From a bacterium (GTDB lineage Bacteria; Armatimonadota; UBA5829): 64,000 bases of DNA. The position numbers and the translations under genes were made by a program. Location of the stretch: NCBI GenBank assembly GCA_021371935.1, contig JAJFVF010000012.1:62001-126000 (forward strand). The letters are read 5' to 3'. Each line of letters begins with the position of its first letter. Position 1 is the stretch's first letter. Below, piece by piece: positions 32,652-42,175 of this stretch. The notes below the pieces were generated by a model. That model did not search any database and had not been told where the DNA came from. It worked only from the letters and a program-made list of their open reading frames with translations.

Positions 32652-33323
32652 GTAGCTTCGCAGAGTCTCGGCGTAGGGCCGGCTGACCTTTGCTCCCTCG
32701 CCAATGAGCTTCTTAATAAATGCCCCTCGGATCAGCAGCCAGTAATACCACGGAGTCTCGGTGCGGTGCGCACGCAGTGATTTGAGCTTGACACTATATA
32801 CATCTTCATCAAAACCTACCCATAGATCGGGTTCACGAGTGCCGTAGTAGAAGATATGGCGGCCTGCCGACGCTAAAGCGCCTGCATCGGCGGAGGCCTG
32901 GTGATCCGGGTGAGGATTGTAGATATAGTCGGGGTCCCAGGAAAATATAATGTCCGGATCGGTGCTCTTTATGAGTGTTTTGAGATCGGAAGCATAGGCA
33001 TCTATGTGACTGGCAAGAGACTTATCGGGATAATCACAAAATACCACGTCAACGCCGCCGAGAATGGCTGCGGAACGGAACTGATGGGTTGTCCTCAGCT
33101 TTTCAAGCCGTTTCTTCATCCAGCCATTATGCCCTTTGCCTCCGCGAGTGGCTATCGCGAATGTGATTTGTGTGCCGTTCTTGCCGAGCATGTGGACCAG
33201 CCCACCGCAGTAGAACTCGATATCATCCGGGTGCGCGCCTATGAACAGGACCCGCTTCGCCTCGAATATCCGGCTCAGTCGGGATGAGTTGTCTTGGGCT
33301 GGATTGTTCGCGGATATGGACAT
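32649..33323 (-). CDS. PIG-L family N-acetylglucosaminyl deacetylase-like protein
   Basis: 224-aa zinc-dependent deacetylase of the PIG-L/LmbE family, which removes acetyl groups from GlcNAc-type substrates. Metal-binding motifs AHPDD (30-34) and HPDH (138-141), with the core start RVLFIGAHPDD. The substrate cannot be told. It starts 4 nt after the neighbouring sugar-isomerase-like gene, so the two are one operon and may act on the same amino-sugar. The stop codon is provided by the edge of a twin-hairpin repeat. Confidence 0.88.
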   Translation of the reverse strand: MSISANNPAQDNSSRLSRIFEAKRVLFIGAHPDDIEFYCGGLVHMLGKNGTQITFAIATRGGKGHNGWMKKRLEKLRTTHQFRSAAILGGVDVVFCDYPDKSLASHIDAYASDLKTLIKSTDPDIIFSWDPDYIYNPHPDHQASADAGALASAGRHIFYYGTREPDLWVGFDEDVYSVKLKSLRAHRTETPWYYWLLIRGAFIKKLIGEGAKVSRPYAETLRSY

Positions 33324-33327
33324 GGCT

Positions 33328-34221
33328 TCAACGGATGCTCTGTCCCACAGGCAACTTTATCAGCCGGTTGTAATTATCAACCACTAACTGAACAGCCTGT
33401 CTGGGAGTTTGGACATTCTTTATGTGGGTCTCATAGATCAGGGGACCCTGATAGCCGATCTCTATGAACGCTTCGAGGACTGCGCCCCAGTCGAGCTTGC
33501 CCTCAAACGGAAGCCAGTGGCGCTCATGGTCGTCCTGATCGGATATGTGCGTGCTGAATATACGCTTGCCTGCCTTTTTGATCATGCCGGGTATGGCTAC
33601 AGCGGGAAATAGGTGGTTGACATCGAAATTGACGCCTGCGTTCGGCCTGTCGATCTCGTCCAGTATCCACAAGACTTCTTCGAGAGTGCAGCCCACCTCG
33701 TCATTTGGAAGAGGCTCGACTGCGATCTTTATATCATACTCTGCGGCATAATCGGCGACTTTTGCCATCACTTCCGGTACCAGCTTGAGCCTCTCGAAAT
33801 GGGGCATTTCATAATCGGATTTCGATCCTGGATGCACAACGACCACTTTCGCACCTAATCTATTAGCGACGTTAATTCCCGAGCAGCAGGCTTTGAATGC
33901 GGCATCGCGTATATCGGGGTCGGGCGAGGAAGAATCCAGCAAGCGGCCATACGGAGCGTGGACTGACCAGAACTCGATGTTCTGACTCTCCAGTATCGGC
34001 TCAAGAACCTTGTCGGAGTCCCATATCATTGAGTGATAGCACTCAAGGGCGGCAACATCAGAACTGTTTATGGCATCCATCATCCGGCGAGTGAAGTCGA
34101 TCATGATCTTATTTTGCCTGTCATCGAGCACTCTCATAGGTCCCATGCACTCGACGATCTCTCTGGGCATCAGATAAATAAAGGCGCTGCTTGACAGGCC
34201 AAGGCGTAACCGCTGCGGCAA
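33328..34221 (-). CDS. Sugar phosphate isomerase/epimerase-like TIM-barrel protein
   Basis: 297-aa AP-endonuclease-2/xylose-isomerase-like barrel. Probable divalent-metal ligands lie in VVVVHPG, IAVEPLPND, NFDVNHL, FSTHISD and LIYETH, in the order expected for the family. Members isomerise or epimerise sugars, inosose or hydroxypyruvate; the substrate is unknown. Start is TTG at 34221, six bases after AGGAG. Upstream of and coupled to the PIG-L deacetylase. Confidence 0.85.
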   Translation of the reverse strand: MPQRLRLGLSSSAFIYLMPREIVECMGPMRVLDDRQNKIMIDFTRRMMDAINSSDVAALECYHSMIWDSDKVLEPILESQNIEFWSVHAPYGRLLDSSSPDPDIRDAAFKACCSGINVANRLGAKVVVVHPGSKSDYEMPHFERLKLVPEVMAKVADYAAEYDIKIAVEPLPNDEVGCTLEEVLWILDEIDRPNAGVNFDVNHLFPAVAIPGMIKKAGKRIFSTHISDQDDHERHWLPFEGKLDWGAVLEAFIEIGYQGPLIYETHIKNVQTPRQAVQLVVDNYNRLIKLPVGQSIR

Positions 34222-34343
34222 TTTCTACTCCTGACTTTCTCTTTGCGGCGGCGACTCGGTTATCGCCACCGAGGTTCTATTACTTCTCACCACTTACCCA
34301 ATCCGGGAATGAAGTCCTCCGCGGCACGAGCAGCAGCACAAAT

Positions 34344-34374
34344 TTGCATGAAAGCGATGGGTTTGAGTTATAAT
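34344..34374 (+). promoter_or_regulatory. Promoter for the MscS-type channel gene
   Basis: Perfect TATAAT (34369-34374) 27 nt before the start, with TTGCAT (34344-34349) 19 bases upstream, one or two bases longer than ideal. Confidence 0.5.
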
Positions 34375-34400
34375 GGCGGAGGTTGATTTGGAGGTGAGGT

Positions 34401-35411
34401 ATGTCCGGGTTGGTTAGAGATATTATCGAAGCGGCAGTGATACTGGTCGTCACGGCAGGGATTGTGATTGCGGTGCGGATCGTGCTGGCAACACTGGCAG
34501 ACAGGTTCGACCAGAAAAACTCGAACCTTACTGGTGATCTGCTGCGAGCCATGAGGCAACCCGCATCTATCTTAATCCTGCTGGCTGGTATATATATTGC
34601 GCTGCTCCAGGTCGACCAGGTCGCCGATTATATCGTTAAGTATAACTCGATCTTCGACGCTGTGACTGCTGTGGTCGTGCTTGTGGCGATCACCAGCATT
34701 ATCAACCTCGCGATTCGATGGTATGTCGGAACAGGCGTGGACAAAAAATCGCAGCTCTCCATGTTCAGGAAGCTGGCTATCCTCATTGTCTGGATCATAG
34801 GTGCTGTGCAGATACTGGCGATGATGGGGGTAAAGGTGACCGCACTGGTCGCAAGCCTGGGTATAGCCGGTTTGGCTGTCGGCCTGGCTTTGCAGGATAC
34901 AATTGCAAATCTATTTGCGGGTTTTTATCTGGTTGTGGACCGGACGGTGCGGCTGGGTGATTATATCAAGCTCGACAGTGGTCAGGAAGGTTTTGTGGAG
35001 ACGGTGGGCTGGCGCAACACTCAGGTCCGGCTCGCCTCCAACAACCTGGCCCTCATCCCAAACGCAAAGTTGATACAGTCCGTCATAACAAATATGACTT
35101 TGCCAAACCCAGTGCTGAGCATCTACACTTACGCAGGAGTCGACAACAAGAATAACCTCGAACGTGTGGAAAAAGCAGCAATCGAAGCTGCCAACGAGGT
35201 GCTCAAGTCTTTTCCCGGAGGCGATATGTCGTTTCCTCCAGTGCTGCGGTTCAAAGAGTTTATTGAATCAAGCATCACGTTTGTTGTGGTCTTCAGGGCA
35301 ACCGATGTGGACGCGCAATATCTGCTGCAGCATGAATATATGAAGGCGCTTCAAAAGCGGTTCAACCAGGAAAACATTGACATCTTTTTCCCGATAAAGC
35401 AGTCGAGTTAA
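34401..35411 (+). CDS. MscS-family mechanosensitive channel
   Basis: 336-aa small-conductance mechanosensitive channel that releases solutes on hypo-osmotic shock. Four N-terminal hydrophobic segments (about 10-140), then the pore helix with the Gly/Ala pattern ASLGIAGLAVGLALQDTIANLFAGF and the beta domain (VRLGDYIKLDSGQEGFVETVGWRNT, then LIPNAKLIQSVITN). GGAGG lies six bases before the ATG. Its last 4 nt overlap the convergent FAD-oxidase gene. Confidence 0.93.
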   Translation: MSGLVRDIIEAAVILVVTAGIVIAVRIVLATLADRFDQKNSNLTGDLLRAMRQPASILILLAGIYIALLQVDQVADYIVKYNSIFDAVTAVVVLVAITSIINLAIRWYVGTGVDKKSQLSMFRKLAILIVWIIGAVQILAMMGVKVTALVASLGIAGLAVGLALQDTIANLFAGFYLVVDRTVRLGDYIKLDSGQEGFVETVGWRNTQVRLASNNLALIPNAKLIQSVITNMTLPNPVLSIYTYAGVDNKNNLERVEKAAIEAANEVLKSFPGGDMSFPPVLRFKEFIESSITFVVVFRATDVDAQYLLQHEYMKALQKRFNQENIDIFFPIKQSS

Positions 35412-36925
35412 AAGAGGTTTCCTCTGTTCAGCATCAGTTCCGGGTCGAAAAGAGACCGTAGAGAGCGCATCTGAGAGATGCCCTCATCGCCATACATCAT
35501 CCTCAAAAACGGAGCCTTGATCTTGCCGATGCCATGCTCGGCTGATACAGAACCGCCCAATTCCACCACCCGCTTTGCCCAGTCCATATACAGCGACTTG
35601 CCGCAGCTATAATCATCCATATCCCTAGGGAGAATATTGACATGGACATGGTTGTTGCCTATATGGCCGAAGATCACCGACTCCAGCCCGCTTTTTTTCA
35701 AGTCATGATTATACATGGCGATGACATCTTCAAGATATTCATCCGGCACTGACATATCGGTGCCGAGTTTGGTAATATCCGGGCACCGGTGCTTGCGCTT
35801 GTCTATGAGCAGGTTCACTGCCTCCGGTACTGCATGACGGAAAGCCTTGATTGGTTCGAGTTCGCGCAGCGTGGTGGCAAACCAGGCATCTTCATCACTG
35901 GCTCCAAGCTCTGCAAGAGGCTCCATCGCAGCCATTACAGCTTCTTCAAGTTCCTCATCGCTCGACCCATGAAACTCGGCATAGACGGCTGTGTGAAAAC
36001 CAGGCTTTAGTGCAGGTATCTTCTCAAATGCCGAATTTTCGCCTTTCATGCGCCTAAGCAGGTTAAGCGCATCGGAGTTGAAATACTCTATCCCGACAGG
36101 CTTAAATGAGATCGGGTCAAAGTTATCGACACTCTCACCACGCAGGATTCTCACAGACTTAAGTGCCGCCTCCTCCGAAGGCAAAAAGACAGTCAAAGCA
36201 TTGATCGCACGCGGAGCAGGTATCAGCTTCAACCATATTTCCGTAATAATGCCGAGTGTGCCCTCCATACCGATCATCAAATCGATAAGGTCCATATCGT
36301 CGGAGACATAATAGCCCGCAGCGCTTTTGACATCCGGCTGAGTGTAATCCGGCAGATCGCCTGAAATGACTCGCCCGGAAGTGGTTGTAATGGAAAAAGA
36401 ACGCCCCCTGGCTATGCATTCACCGCGCAGCAGGCTTATCGTATCACCATCGGCAAGCACTATGCGCAGGGACTCGACCCAGTTTCGCGTGGGACCGTAG
36501 TGGAAAGTCAGCGCTCCTGATGCATTGGAAGCTACCATGCCGCCTATCGAAGCCGATGTCTCTGTGGGGTCGGGTGGAAAGAAGAGATTTTGCTTTGCAG
36601 CCACATCACGAACCTCAGCAAGCAGCGTGCCGGGTTGGACTACAATACTCCCCTCGCCGGTTTTCTCATCCAAATGAATACCACAAATGGATTTCATCCG
36701 GCTGAGATTTATTACCAGACCGCCATTGGGCACTGCGCCCGCTACAATACCTGTCCGAGCGCCTTGGGTGGTGATGGACATATTATGTTCGCGAGCATAT
36801 TTAACGGCTTCGATCACTTCCTGCTCGCTTGTAGGAAATACTATCGCCTCGGCACTGCCGATGAGGCGTGATTCGTCGCGAAGATAGTCGTCATATTCAC
36901 TTGTGCAGGGAATTATGGCTGTCAT
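35408..36925 (-). CDS. GlcD-type FAD-linked oxidase (glycolate/D-lactate dehydrogenase-like)
   Basis: 505-aa flavoprotein that oxidises a 2-hydroxy acid such as D-lactate or glycolate. N-terminal PCMH FAD domain (PTSEQEVIEAVKYAREH, GARTGIVAGAVPNGGLVINL, PPDPTETSASIGGMVASNAS) and FAD_oxidase_C domain with GHIGNNHVHVNILPRD and GGSVSAEHGIGKIK. No Cys-rich Fe-S partner gene is next to it. It lies 178 nt downstream of paaK on the same strand and may belong to that operon. Confidence 0.9.
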   Translation of the reverse strand: MTAIIPCTSEYDDYLRDESRLIGSAEAIVFPTSEQEVIEAVKYAREHNMSITTQGARTGIVAGAVPNGGLVINLSRMKSICGIHLDEKTGEGSIVVQPGTLLAEVRDVAAKQNLFFPPDPTETSASIGGMVASNASGALTFHYGPTRNWVESLRIVLADGDTISLLRGECIARGRSFSITTTSGRVISGDLPDYTQPDVKSAAGYYVSDDMDLIDLMIGMEGTLGIITEIWLKLIPAPRAINALTVFLPSEEAALKSVRILRGESVDNFDPISFKPVGIEYFNSDALNLLRRMKGENSAFEKIPALKPGFHTAVYAEFHGSSDEELEEAVMAAMEPLAELGASDEDAWFATTLRELEPIKAFRHAVPEAVNLLIDKRKHRCPDITKLGTDMSVPDEYLEDVIAMYNHDLKKSGLESVIFGHIGNNHVHVNILPRDMDDYSCGKSLYMDWAKRVVELGGSVSAEHGIGKIKAPFLRMMYGDEGISQMRSLRSLFDPELMLNRGNLF

Positions 36926-36983
36926 TGCTTACATTTCGCGATGTGTCCACAGTTTGCCGTGATCCCTCTCTGTCGATGAAAAG

Positions 36984-37061
36984 GAGATTCCTCGACTAAT
37001 CCGAATTGCAGCTACATTATGAAAATTTGAACTGCAACTCGGATTATAGCTCGGAATGACG
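36984..37061. repeat. Dispersed CATTCCGAG-type repeat containing a hairpin
   Basis: On the minus strand CGTCATTCCGAGC and GTCGAGGAATCTC, a motif I recall as abundant in many environmental genomes, are separated by about 52 nt holding a near-perfect 15-bp inverted repeat (36997-37011 / 37032-37046). It lies in the paaK to FAD-oxidase gap. The database abundance is from memory. Confidence 0.5.
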
Positions 37062-37103
37062 GTATGCGATCACTCGTGCTCGTAATGAACTGCTTGCCGG
37101 ACC

Positions 37104-38390
37104 TCAACACTTCTTGGTATCGTTATTTTCATACAGCACACGAACCGCTTTGCCCTCATTGCGAGGCAGAGTGCCCGGCTTATACACATCACCCTTGGGG
37201 CTGAAACCCAGGACTTCCTTGAGCTTCTTTTCAACCACGAAGCCCGTCACGCCCTCTTCCGCCTCTACATTGATGCGGACGTCCTTGACGCCGTCTTTCT
37301 CCTCGATAATGATCTGATAGTTGCTGCAGACGCCAGGAATTTCCATGAGAGCCTGCTCGACCTGCTTGGGGAAGAAGTTGACACCCTTTACGATGAGCAT
37401 GTCGTCCCGGCGGCCTGTGATACGGTCAAGACGAAGTGACGTTCTGCCGCATTCGCACTTCTGGCGCGTGAGGATGCGGGTAAGGTCGCCTGTCTTATAG
37501 CGGATAATCGGTATGGCCTGGCGGTTGAGCGACGTAAAGACTACCTCGCCGAACTCGCCGTCTGGAACTGCATTGCCGGTCGTCGGGTCGATTATCTCAC
37601 AGATATACTGGTCTTCCCAGACATGAATGCCGCTGTGCGCCTGGCAGTCCATTCCCGTGGTCGAAACACCGCCGGTCTCGGTCATTCCGTATATATCAAA
37701 TGCCTCGATGCCAAGGCCGTTTTCGATCTTCTCGCGCATCTTGTCGCTGAATGTCTCCGCACCAAAAATACCGACTTTGAGGCTCGGTATCTCAGTCTTT
37801 TGGTCCTCCAGCACCTCCATGATTCGGATGCCATAGCTTACTACACCCATCAGCGCTTTGACGCCGAAATCGTTCATCAGCTTAATTTGACGAGGGGTGT
37901 TGCCGGCACCTGCGGGGATTATGAACATATTGGACGTGCGTCCGCCATGGTAGAAACCGAAACCTCCATTGAACAGGCCGAACGACGGCGTGATCTGAAT
38001 TGTGTCGCCGCTGACCAGCCCGGCCATATAATAACAGCGCGCCATACACTCGCCCCACTGGTCGAGATCGTGCTGATTGTAGGCCATGACGATAGGTGAA
38101 CCGGTCGAGCCGGAACTCATGTGCATCTCGCGCAGCTCTGATCTGTCCACACAAAGCATACCGAGCGGATACTGGTCACGAAAGTCATTCTTCTCGAGCA
38201 ACGGCAAGTTGCGTATGTCTTCCAGCATCTCGATATCTGCAGGTTTGATGCCGGCCGCATCCATCTTGGCCTTGTAAAATGGACTTCGGTCATATGCCGT
38301 TTTCACCGTTTCTTTTAGCTTTGTAAGCTGATGCGCCGTCAGTTCGTCACGCGACATCGTCTCTGCTTTTTCGTTCCAGTATCCGTTCAT
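37104..38390 (-). CDS. paaK: Phenylacetate-CoA ligase family protein
   Basis: 428-aa AMP-forming acyl/aryl-CoA ligase. Motifs SSGSTGSP (ATP binding), YGMTETGG, YKTGDLT and GRRDDMLIVKGVNFFP (C-terminal lysine region). PaaK-like ligases activate phenylacetate and related aryl acids formed from aromatic amino acids. Start at 38390 has GAGG eight bases upstream. It follows a branched-chain-type ABC importer on the same strand, a common arrangement that suggests uptake and activation of amino acids or their acids. Which acid is used cannot be told from sequence. Confidence 0.92.
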   Translation of the reverse strand: MNGYWNEKAETMSRDELTAHQLTKLKETVKTAYDRSPFYKAKMDAAGIKPADIEMLEDIRNLPLLEKNDFRDQYPLGMLCVDRSELREMHMSSGSTGSPIVMAYNQHDLDQWGECMARCYYMAGLVSGDTIQITPSFGLFNGGFGFYHGGRTSNMFIIPAGAGNTPRQIKLMNDFGVKALMGVVSYGIRIMEVLEDQKTEIPSLKVGIFGAETFSDKMREKIENGLGIEAFDIYGMTETGGVSTTGMDCQAHSGIHVWEDQYICEIIDPTTGNAVPDGEFGEVVFTSLNRQAIPIIRYKTGDLTRILTRQKCECGRTSLRLDRITGRRDDMLIVKGVNFFPKQVEQALMEIPGVCSNYQIIIEEKDGVKDVRINVEAEEGVTGFVVEKKLKEVLGFSPKGDVYKPGTLPRNEGKAVRVLYENNDTKKC

Positions 38391-38407
38391 TGTGTATACC
38401 TCATACT

Positions 38408-38434
38408 TCCCTCCAGGAAAGATTCCTGGAGGGA
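38408..38434 (-). terminator. Hairpin between binding-protein gene and paaK
   Basis: Perfect 11-bp stem (TCCCTCCAGGA with TCCTGGAGGGA) with a 5-nt loop, no U-run after it. It could lower expression of paaK relative to the binding protein or protect its mRNA. Confidence 0.5.
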
Positions 38435-38463
38435 TAAATTGTCTGTAACTAAATATCTAGCGC

Positions 38464-39606
38464 CTATTTTATCAGCGTCCACTTTCCGTTTTTGACTTCG
38501 ATCATCACGAGAGAAGAACTGTCCAGCCCGCAGTGATCCTTCTTTGACATGTTATATATGCCGCTAACTCCGACATATCCTTTTGTGTTTTCTATGGCCT
38601 TGCGCAACTTGACAGGATCGGTGCCGACTTTCTTCATGGCGTTCGCAATTATCTGGATCGCATCCCATGCATAGCCGGAATGGGTGCTGATCTCGCCGTA
38701 TCCCCTCTTTTTGTATTCCTTGGCAAATGCAAGCTCAACCTTCTTCTGCGGGTCGGAGTTCGGAAGTTGGCTCGCCACCATCAGCTTGGTGGAGGGCATG
38801 ACCGTCCCGTTTGCGGCTTTGCCTGCGAGCTTGAGATAGATAGGGTCGGGCTGGCCATGACACTGCACGACCAAAAACGGCACCTTGAGCTGCTTTGCGC
38901 TCTTTGCGACGACTGCGCCGCCGGGACCAATCGTCCATACGACCATCGCCTGCGGCTTCTTCGAGGCAATTTTACCGATCTGAACAGATGTGTCGGCATC
39001 ATTGGGGTCAAACTGCTCCTGGGCAACAATCTTCATCTTGTAGCTTGGCGCAAGCTGCTTCAGAAGCTCTTCGCCTTCCTGGCCAAACTTGTCCGTGGCT
39101 GAGAGAATGCCAATCTTGTTGATTTTCTTGCTCTTTAGATATTGAAATATTCTTACTACAGCAGATGAACTCTTCTGCGGACTCTTGAAAACCCAAGGCC
39201 TCACAGGCGTGACCGGAGCCGCACCGCCGACACACGCAATTGTCGGAATCTTTGCAGCCTCAATCGTCGGTATGCACGCCATGATCTCACCCGTGGTGGT
39301 GGGACCACAAATAGCCGCGACTTTCTCCCTCTCGATCAGCTTCTTCAGTGCGACAACCGCCTGAGACGGCTCGGAACGAGTGTCCGCAACAACCAGCTTG
39401 AGCTTGGCGCCGTTTATGCCGCCCTTGCGATTGATATCGTCGATAACCATATTGGCTACCTGCTTGGTTGTTATGCCCACGTTCGCAGCCTTGCCCGAAA
39501 GAGCAAACAACCCGCCGATTTTGATCTCCTTTGCCGCATAGGCTACGCCCGCAGTCAGCAATGAGATCACAATTACTAATGCAACTACCTTCGCCAGATT
39601 CCTCAT
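38464..39606 (-). CDS. Branched-chain amino acid-type ABC transporter substrate-binding protein
   Basis: 380-aa periplasmic binding protein (Peripla_BP_6 type) of a LIV-like importer. Signal peptide (VVALVIVISLLTAGVAYAA), then KIGGLFALSGKAANVG, the typical start of the family. The ligand may be a branched-chain amino acid or an aromatic/organic acid. GGGTGAG precedes the start. It lies last but one in the liv-like operon, just before paaK. Confidence 0.92.
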   Translation of the reverse strand: MRNLAKVVALVIVISLLTAGVAYAAKEIKIGGLFALSGKAANVGITTKQVANMVIDDINRKGGINGAKLKLVVADTRSEPSQAVVALKKLIEREKVAAICGPTTTGEIMACIPTIEAAKIPTIACVGGAAPVTPVRPWVFKSPQKSSSAVVRIFQYLKSKKINKIGILSATDKFGQEGEELLKQLAPSYKMKIVAQEQFDPNDADTSVQIGKIASKKPQAMVVWTIGPGGAVVAKSAKQLKVPFLVVQCHGQPDPIYLKLAGKAANGTVMPSTKLMVASQLPNSDPQKKVELAFAKEYKKRGYGEISTHSGYAWDAIQIIANAMKKVGTDPVKLRKAIENTKGYVGVSGIYNMSKKDHCGLDSSSLVMIEVKNGKWTLIK

Positions 39607-39638
39607 TTACATTCTCACCCTTTCATTGTAAGTTGGTC

Positions 39639-40346
39639 TTATACTCCCAGATATGCTTTTTGAATACGTTCGGAAGATTTCAGAGCATCCCCTGTGTCCT
39701 CCAGAATAATCCTGCCGTTTTCGATGACATAACCCCTGTCTGCGATATCAAGCGCCTTATGGATATTCTGCTCGGCAAGCAATATTGTCATCCCCTGCTC
39801 TTTGAGAGCCGCGATTTTATCGAACAACTCCGCAACCAGTACAGGAGCTAACCCAGTAGACGGTTCATCCAGCAATAAGATTCGCGGATTGCTCATCAAA
39901 GCCCTTCCCAGCGCAAGCATCTGCTGCTGGCCGCCGCTGAGTTCGCCTGCCCTGCCGGAAAGACGTTTCTTGAGGTCAGGAAAGAGATCGAAAACCATAT
40001 CGAAGCGGTCTTTGACCTCGGAGCGTGATGCACGAGCCGCGTTTGCACCGACTTTGAGATTTTCATATATCGTCATCGACGCAAACAGCGCTCTGCCTTC
40101 GGGAACAAGAGCAAGCCCCATGCGCGCTATCTTCTCGGCGGGTCGACCAGCAATATTCGACCCGGCCAGCATCACGCGCCCCTCAGAGACCCTTACAAGC
40201 CCGGCGATGCTGCGCAAAAGAGTGCTTTTGCCCGCCCCGTTGCCGCCGACCAGGGCTACGACTTCATTGGCGCGCACGCTCAACGAGATCGACTTTATAA
40301 CCGTCAACTTGCCATAGCCTGCGCATAGATTTACCGCCCTCAGCAT
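39639..40346 (-). CDS. livF: ABC transporter ATP-binding protein LivF
   Basis: 235-aa ATPase of the branched-chain-type importer. Walker A GGNGAGKS, signature LSGGQQQ, Walker B ILLLDEPSTGL, and the LivF-like ALVPEGR. Overlaps livG by 7 nt, so translation is coupled. Confidence 0.95.
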   Translation of the reverse strand: MLRAVNLCAGYGKLTVIKSISLSVRANEVVALVGGNGAGKSTLLRSIAGLVRVSEGRVMLAGSNIAGRPAEKIARMGLALVPEGRALFASMTIYENLKVGANAARASRSEVKDRFDMVFDLFPDLKKRLSGRAGELSGGQQQMLALGRALMSNPRILLLDEPSTGLAPVLVAELFDKIAALKEQGMTILLAEQNIHKALDIADRGYVIENGRIILEDTGDALKSSERIQKAYLGV

Positions 40347-41086
40347 TCGCTTGCCCCTAAATAGGCCTCGATGACCCTCGGATTGTTGCTGACCTCGGAC
40401 GGCATGCCATCCGCGATTAGCGCTCCGCTGTCGAGCACTATTACACGCTCGGCCAACTTCATAACCAACTGCATATCATGCTCGACCAGCAGCACGGTAA
40501 TCCCGCCGCTCACGATATGGCGAATCAACTTTGCAAGCTGCACGCTTTCCGTCCTGTTGAGACCGGCTGCAGGTTCATCCAAAAGCAGCAGCTTTGGGCG
40601 AAGTGCAAGTGCCCTCGCAATCTCCGCAAGCCTCTGCCTGCCGAAAGGTAGATCGCCCGCCCTCGTATTCATATCATCACCAAGACCCATGTCTTCCAGT
40701 ATATAACTCGCCCGCTTCATACGCAGGCGCTCGTCCTCTCGATATCCGCCTGGCCATATGGAACAGCCGACAAAGGAACCCTCGTTCCATGCGCAAAGCA
40801 CGTTCTCGAGCAGAGTCATCTCATGAAAGAGCCGGACATTTTGAAATGTGCGAGCTATGCCTCGTTTTGCAGCCTTGTGCGGCAGGGGTGGAAGCCTCTT
40901 GCCCATAAAGCTGATATGACCCCCATCGGCAGGCATCGCCGCAGCAATCAGGTTGAACAGAGTGGTCTTGCCTGCCCCGTTCGGACCGATGATTGCCGTC
41001 AGACTACCCTCGTCAATAGAAAAGCTCACGTCGTCCACAGCACGCACGCCGCCAAATGCTTTAGTTATGTTAGTCAATTCAAGCAT
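40340..41086 (-). CDS. livG: ABC transporter ATP-binding protein LivG
   Basis: 248-aa second ATPase of the importer. Walker A GPNGAGKT, the LivG-type signature LPFGRQRLAEIARAL and Walker B LLLLDEPAAGL, with GIARTFQNVRLF in the Q-loop region. Separated from the upstream GH130 gene by 102 nt in which I see no gene. Confidence 0.95.
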   Translation of the reverse strand: MLELTNITKAFGGVRAVDDVSFSIDEGSLTAIIGPNGAGKTTLFNLIAAAMPADGGHISFMGKRLPPLPHKAAKRGIARTFQNVRLFHEMTLLENVLCAWNEGSFVGCSIWPGGYREDERLRMKRASYILEDMGLGDDMNTRAGDLPFGRQRLAEIARALALRPKLLLLDEPAAGLNRTESVQLAKLIRHIVSGGITVLLVEHDMQLVMKLAERVIVLDSGALIADGMPSEVSNNPRVIEAYLGASEC

Positions 41087-41188
41087 AAGAAAAGTTGAGA
41101 GTGAAGAGCCAAGAGCAGGCTCTGTGCATTCTGCTCACTCTATCGTAAAGACATCCAAAGGTCAGCGCTTTGAATGATTGCCTCCTAA

Positions 41189-42151
41189 CTACTCCACCAT
41201 GCCCTTGTTTCTGCCGACCATATCCAGGTAATCATGCTCCCACACAAAATCGACCAGTGTAGAGAGCTTAGCCGTTGCAAGGCCGACTGCAGTATCTGCT
41301 GCTCCATAATACATCCAGACCTCATCTCCGTGCGTGAGCGCCCCGCATGTGAAAACCACGTTCGGCACCAGACCATACTGCTCATAATCGACCTCGGGAC
41401 CAAAGCACCAGTCAGATGCTCTCGCAAGCACCTTTCGCGGATTCTCCAGATCGAGCAGCGCCAGTCCCAGTCTATATACAGGATGGCCTGCGGCCTCTTT
41501 TACGCCGTGATATATCATCAGCCAACCCTGATCGGTCTTTATGGGCGGCGCACCGACACCTATCCTCAGACCGTCCCACCAGGGACCGCCGCGCTCAGGG
41601 ATCAGCACGCCCGGCTGACTCCAATAGACCATGTCATCAGGTGAACTGGCATACCATATGTGCTCCTGACCGCCGGTGACCGGCCTGTGGAGCATTATCC
41701 AATGGCCGTCGAACTGCTCGGGAAAAAGGCACGCGTCTTTGTTTGTCGGAGGAAGGACAGTGCCGAGCCTTTCCACACTCACGAAATCTTTTGTCCTTGC
41801 AAGAGCGACCGCCGGACCATATCTGGAATAGGCCGTGTAGGCTATAACCCACTCGTCCGGCGCGATCTGCGTGACTCGCGGGTCTTCACAGCCCCACTCT
41901 TCATATGGAAACTCAGCTTGGTCAGGACACAGCAGAGCTTTGTCGTCAAAGCGCCAAGAGTCTATGCCGTTTCTACTCCTTGCTACTCGAATCTCGGAGA
42001 TACCGCGCCGCACCTCTATGCGAAGCAGCAGGAGAGTCTCCCCTTTATACTCGACTACACCTGGATTGAACACCGAATTCGCCTTTATGGGCACATCCGC
42101 AGGTGTTATCAGTGGTTTGTTTGTTACTCTCGTAAAGGGTCCATCAGACAT
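41189..42151 (-). CDS. GH130 glycoside phosphorylase-like protein
   Basis: 320-aa five-bladed beta-propeller of glycoside hydrolase family 130, whose members phosphorolyse beta-mannosides (mannosyl-glucose, mannooligosaccharides or N-glycan cores). Motifs FNPGVVEYKGETLLLLR, WGCEDPRVT, NKDACLFPEQ and GVGAPPIKTDQGWLMIYHGV are in family order. Start is the ATG at 42151, eight bases after GGAGG; two upstream in-frame starts overlap the SD. It is placed inside the liv-like operon, 24 nt after livM, which is unusual. Confidence 0.88.
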   Translation of the reverse strand: MSDGPFTRVTNKPLITPADVPIKANSVFNPGVVEYKGETLLLLRIEVRRGISEIRVARSRNGIDSWRFDDKALLCPDQAEFPYEEWGCEDPRVTQIAPDEWVIAYTAYSRYGPAVALARTKDFVSVERLGTVLPPTNKDACLFPEQFDGHWIMLHRPVTGGQEHIWYASSPDDMVYWSQPGVLIPERGGPWWDGLRIGVGAPPIKTDQGWLMIYHGVKEAAGHPVYRLGLALLDLENPRKVLARASDWCFGPEVDYEQYGLVPNVVFTCGALTHGDEVWMYYGAADTAVGLATAKLSTLVDFVWEHDYLDMVGRNKGMVE

Positions 42152-42175
42152 CACCATCACCTCCAAAAGCAGCCA

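Noticed and set aside
40340-41086. Divergent ABC signature in LivG
   Set aside because: LPFGRQR is close to the normal LivG signature LPYG-x-QR, not unusual.
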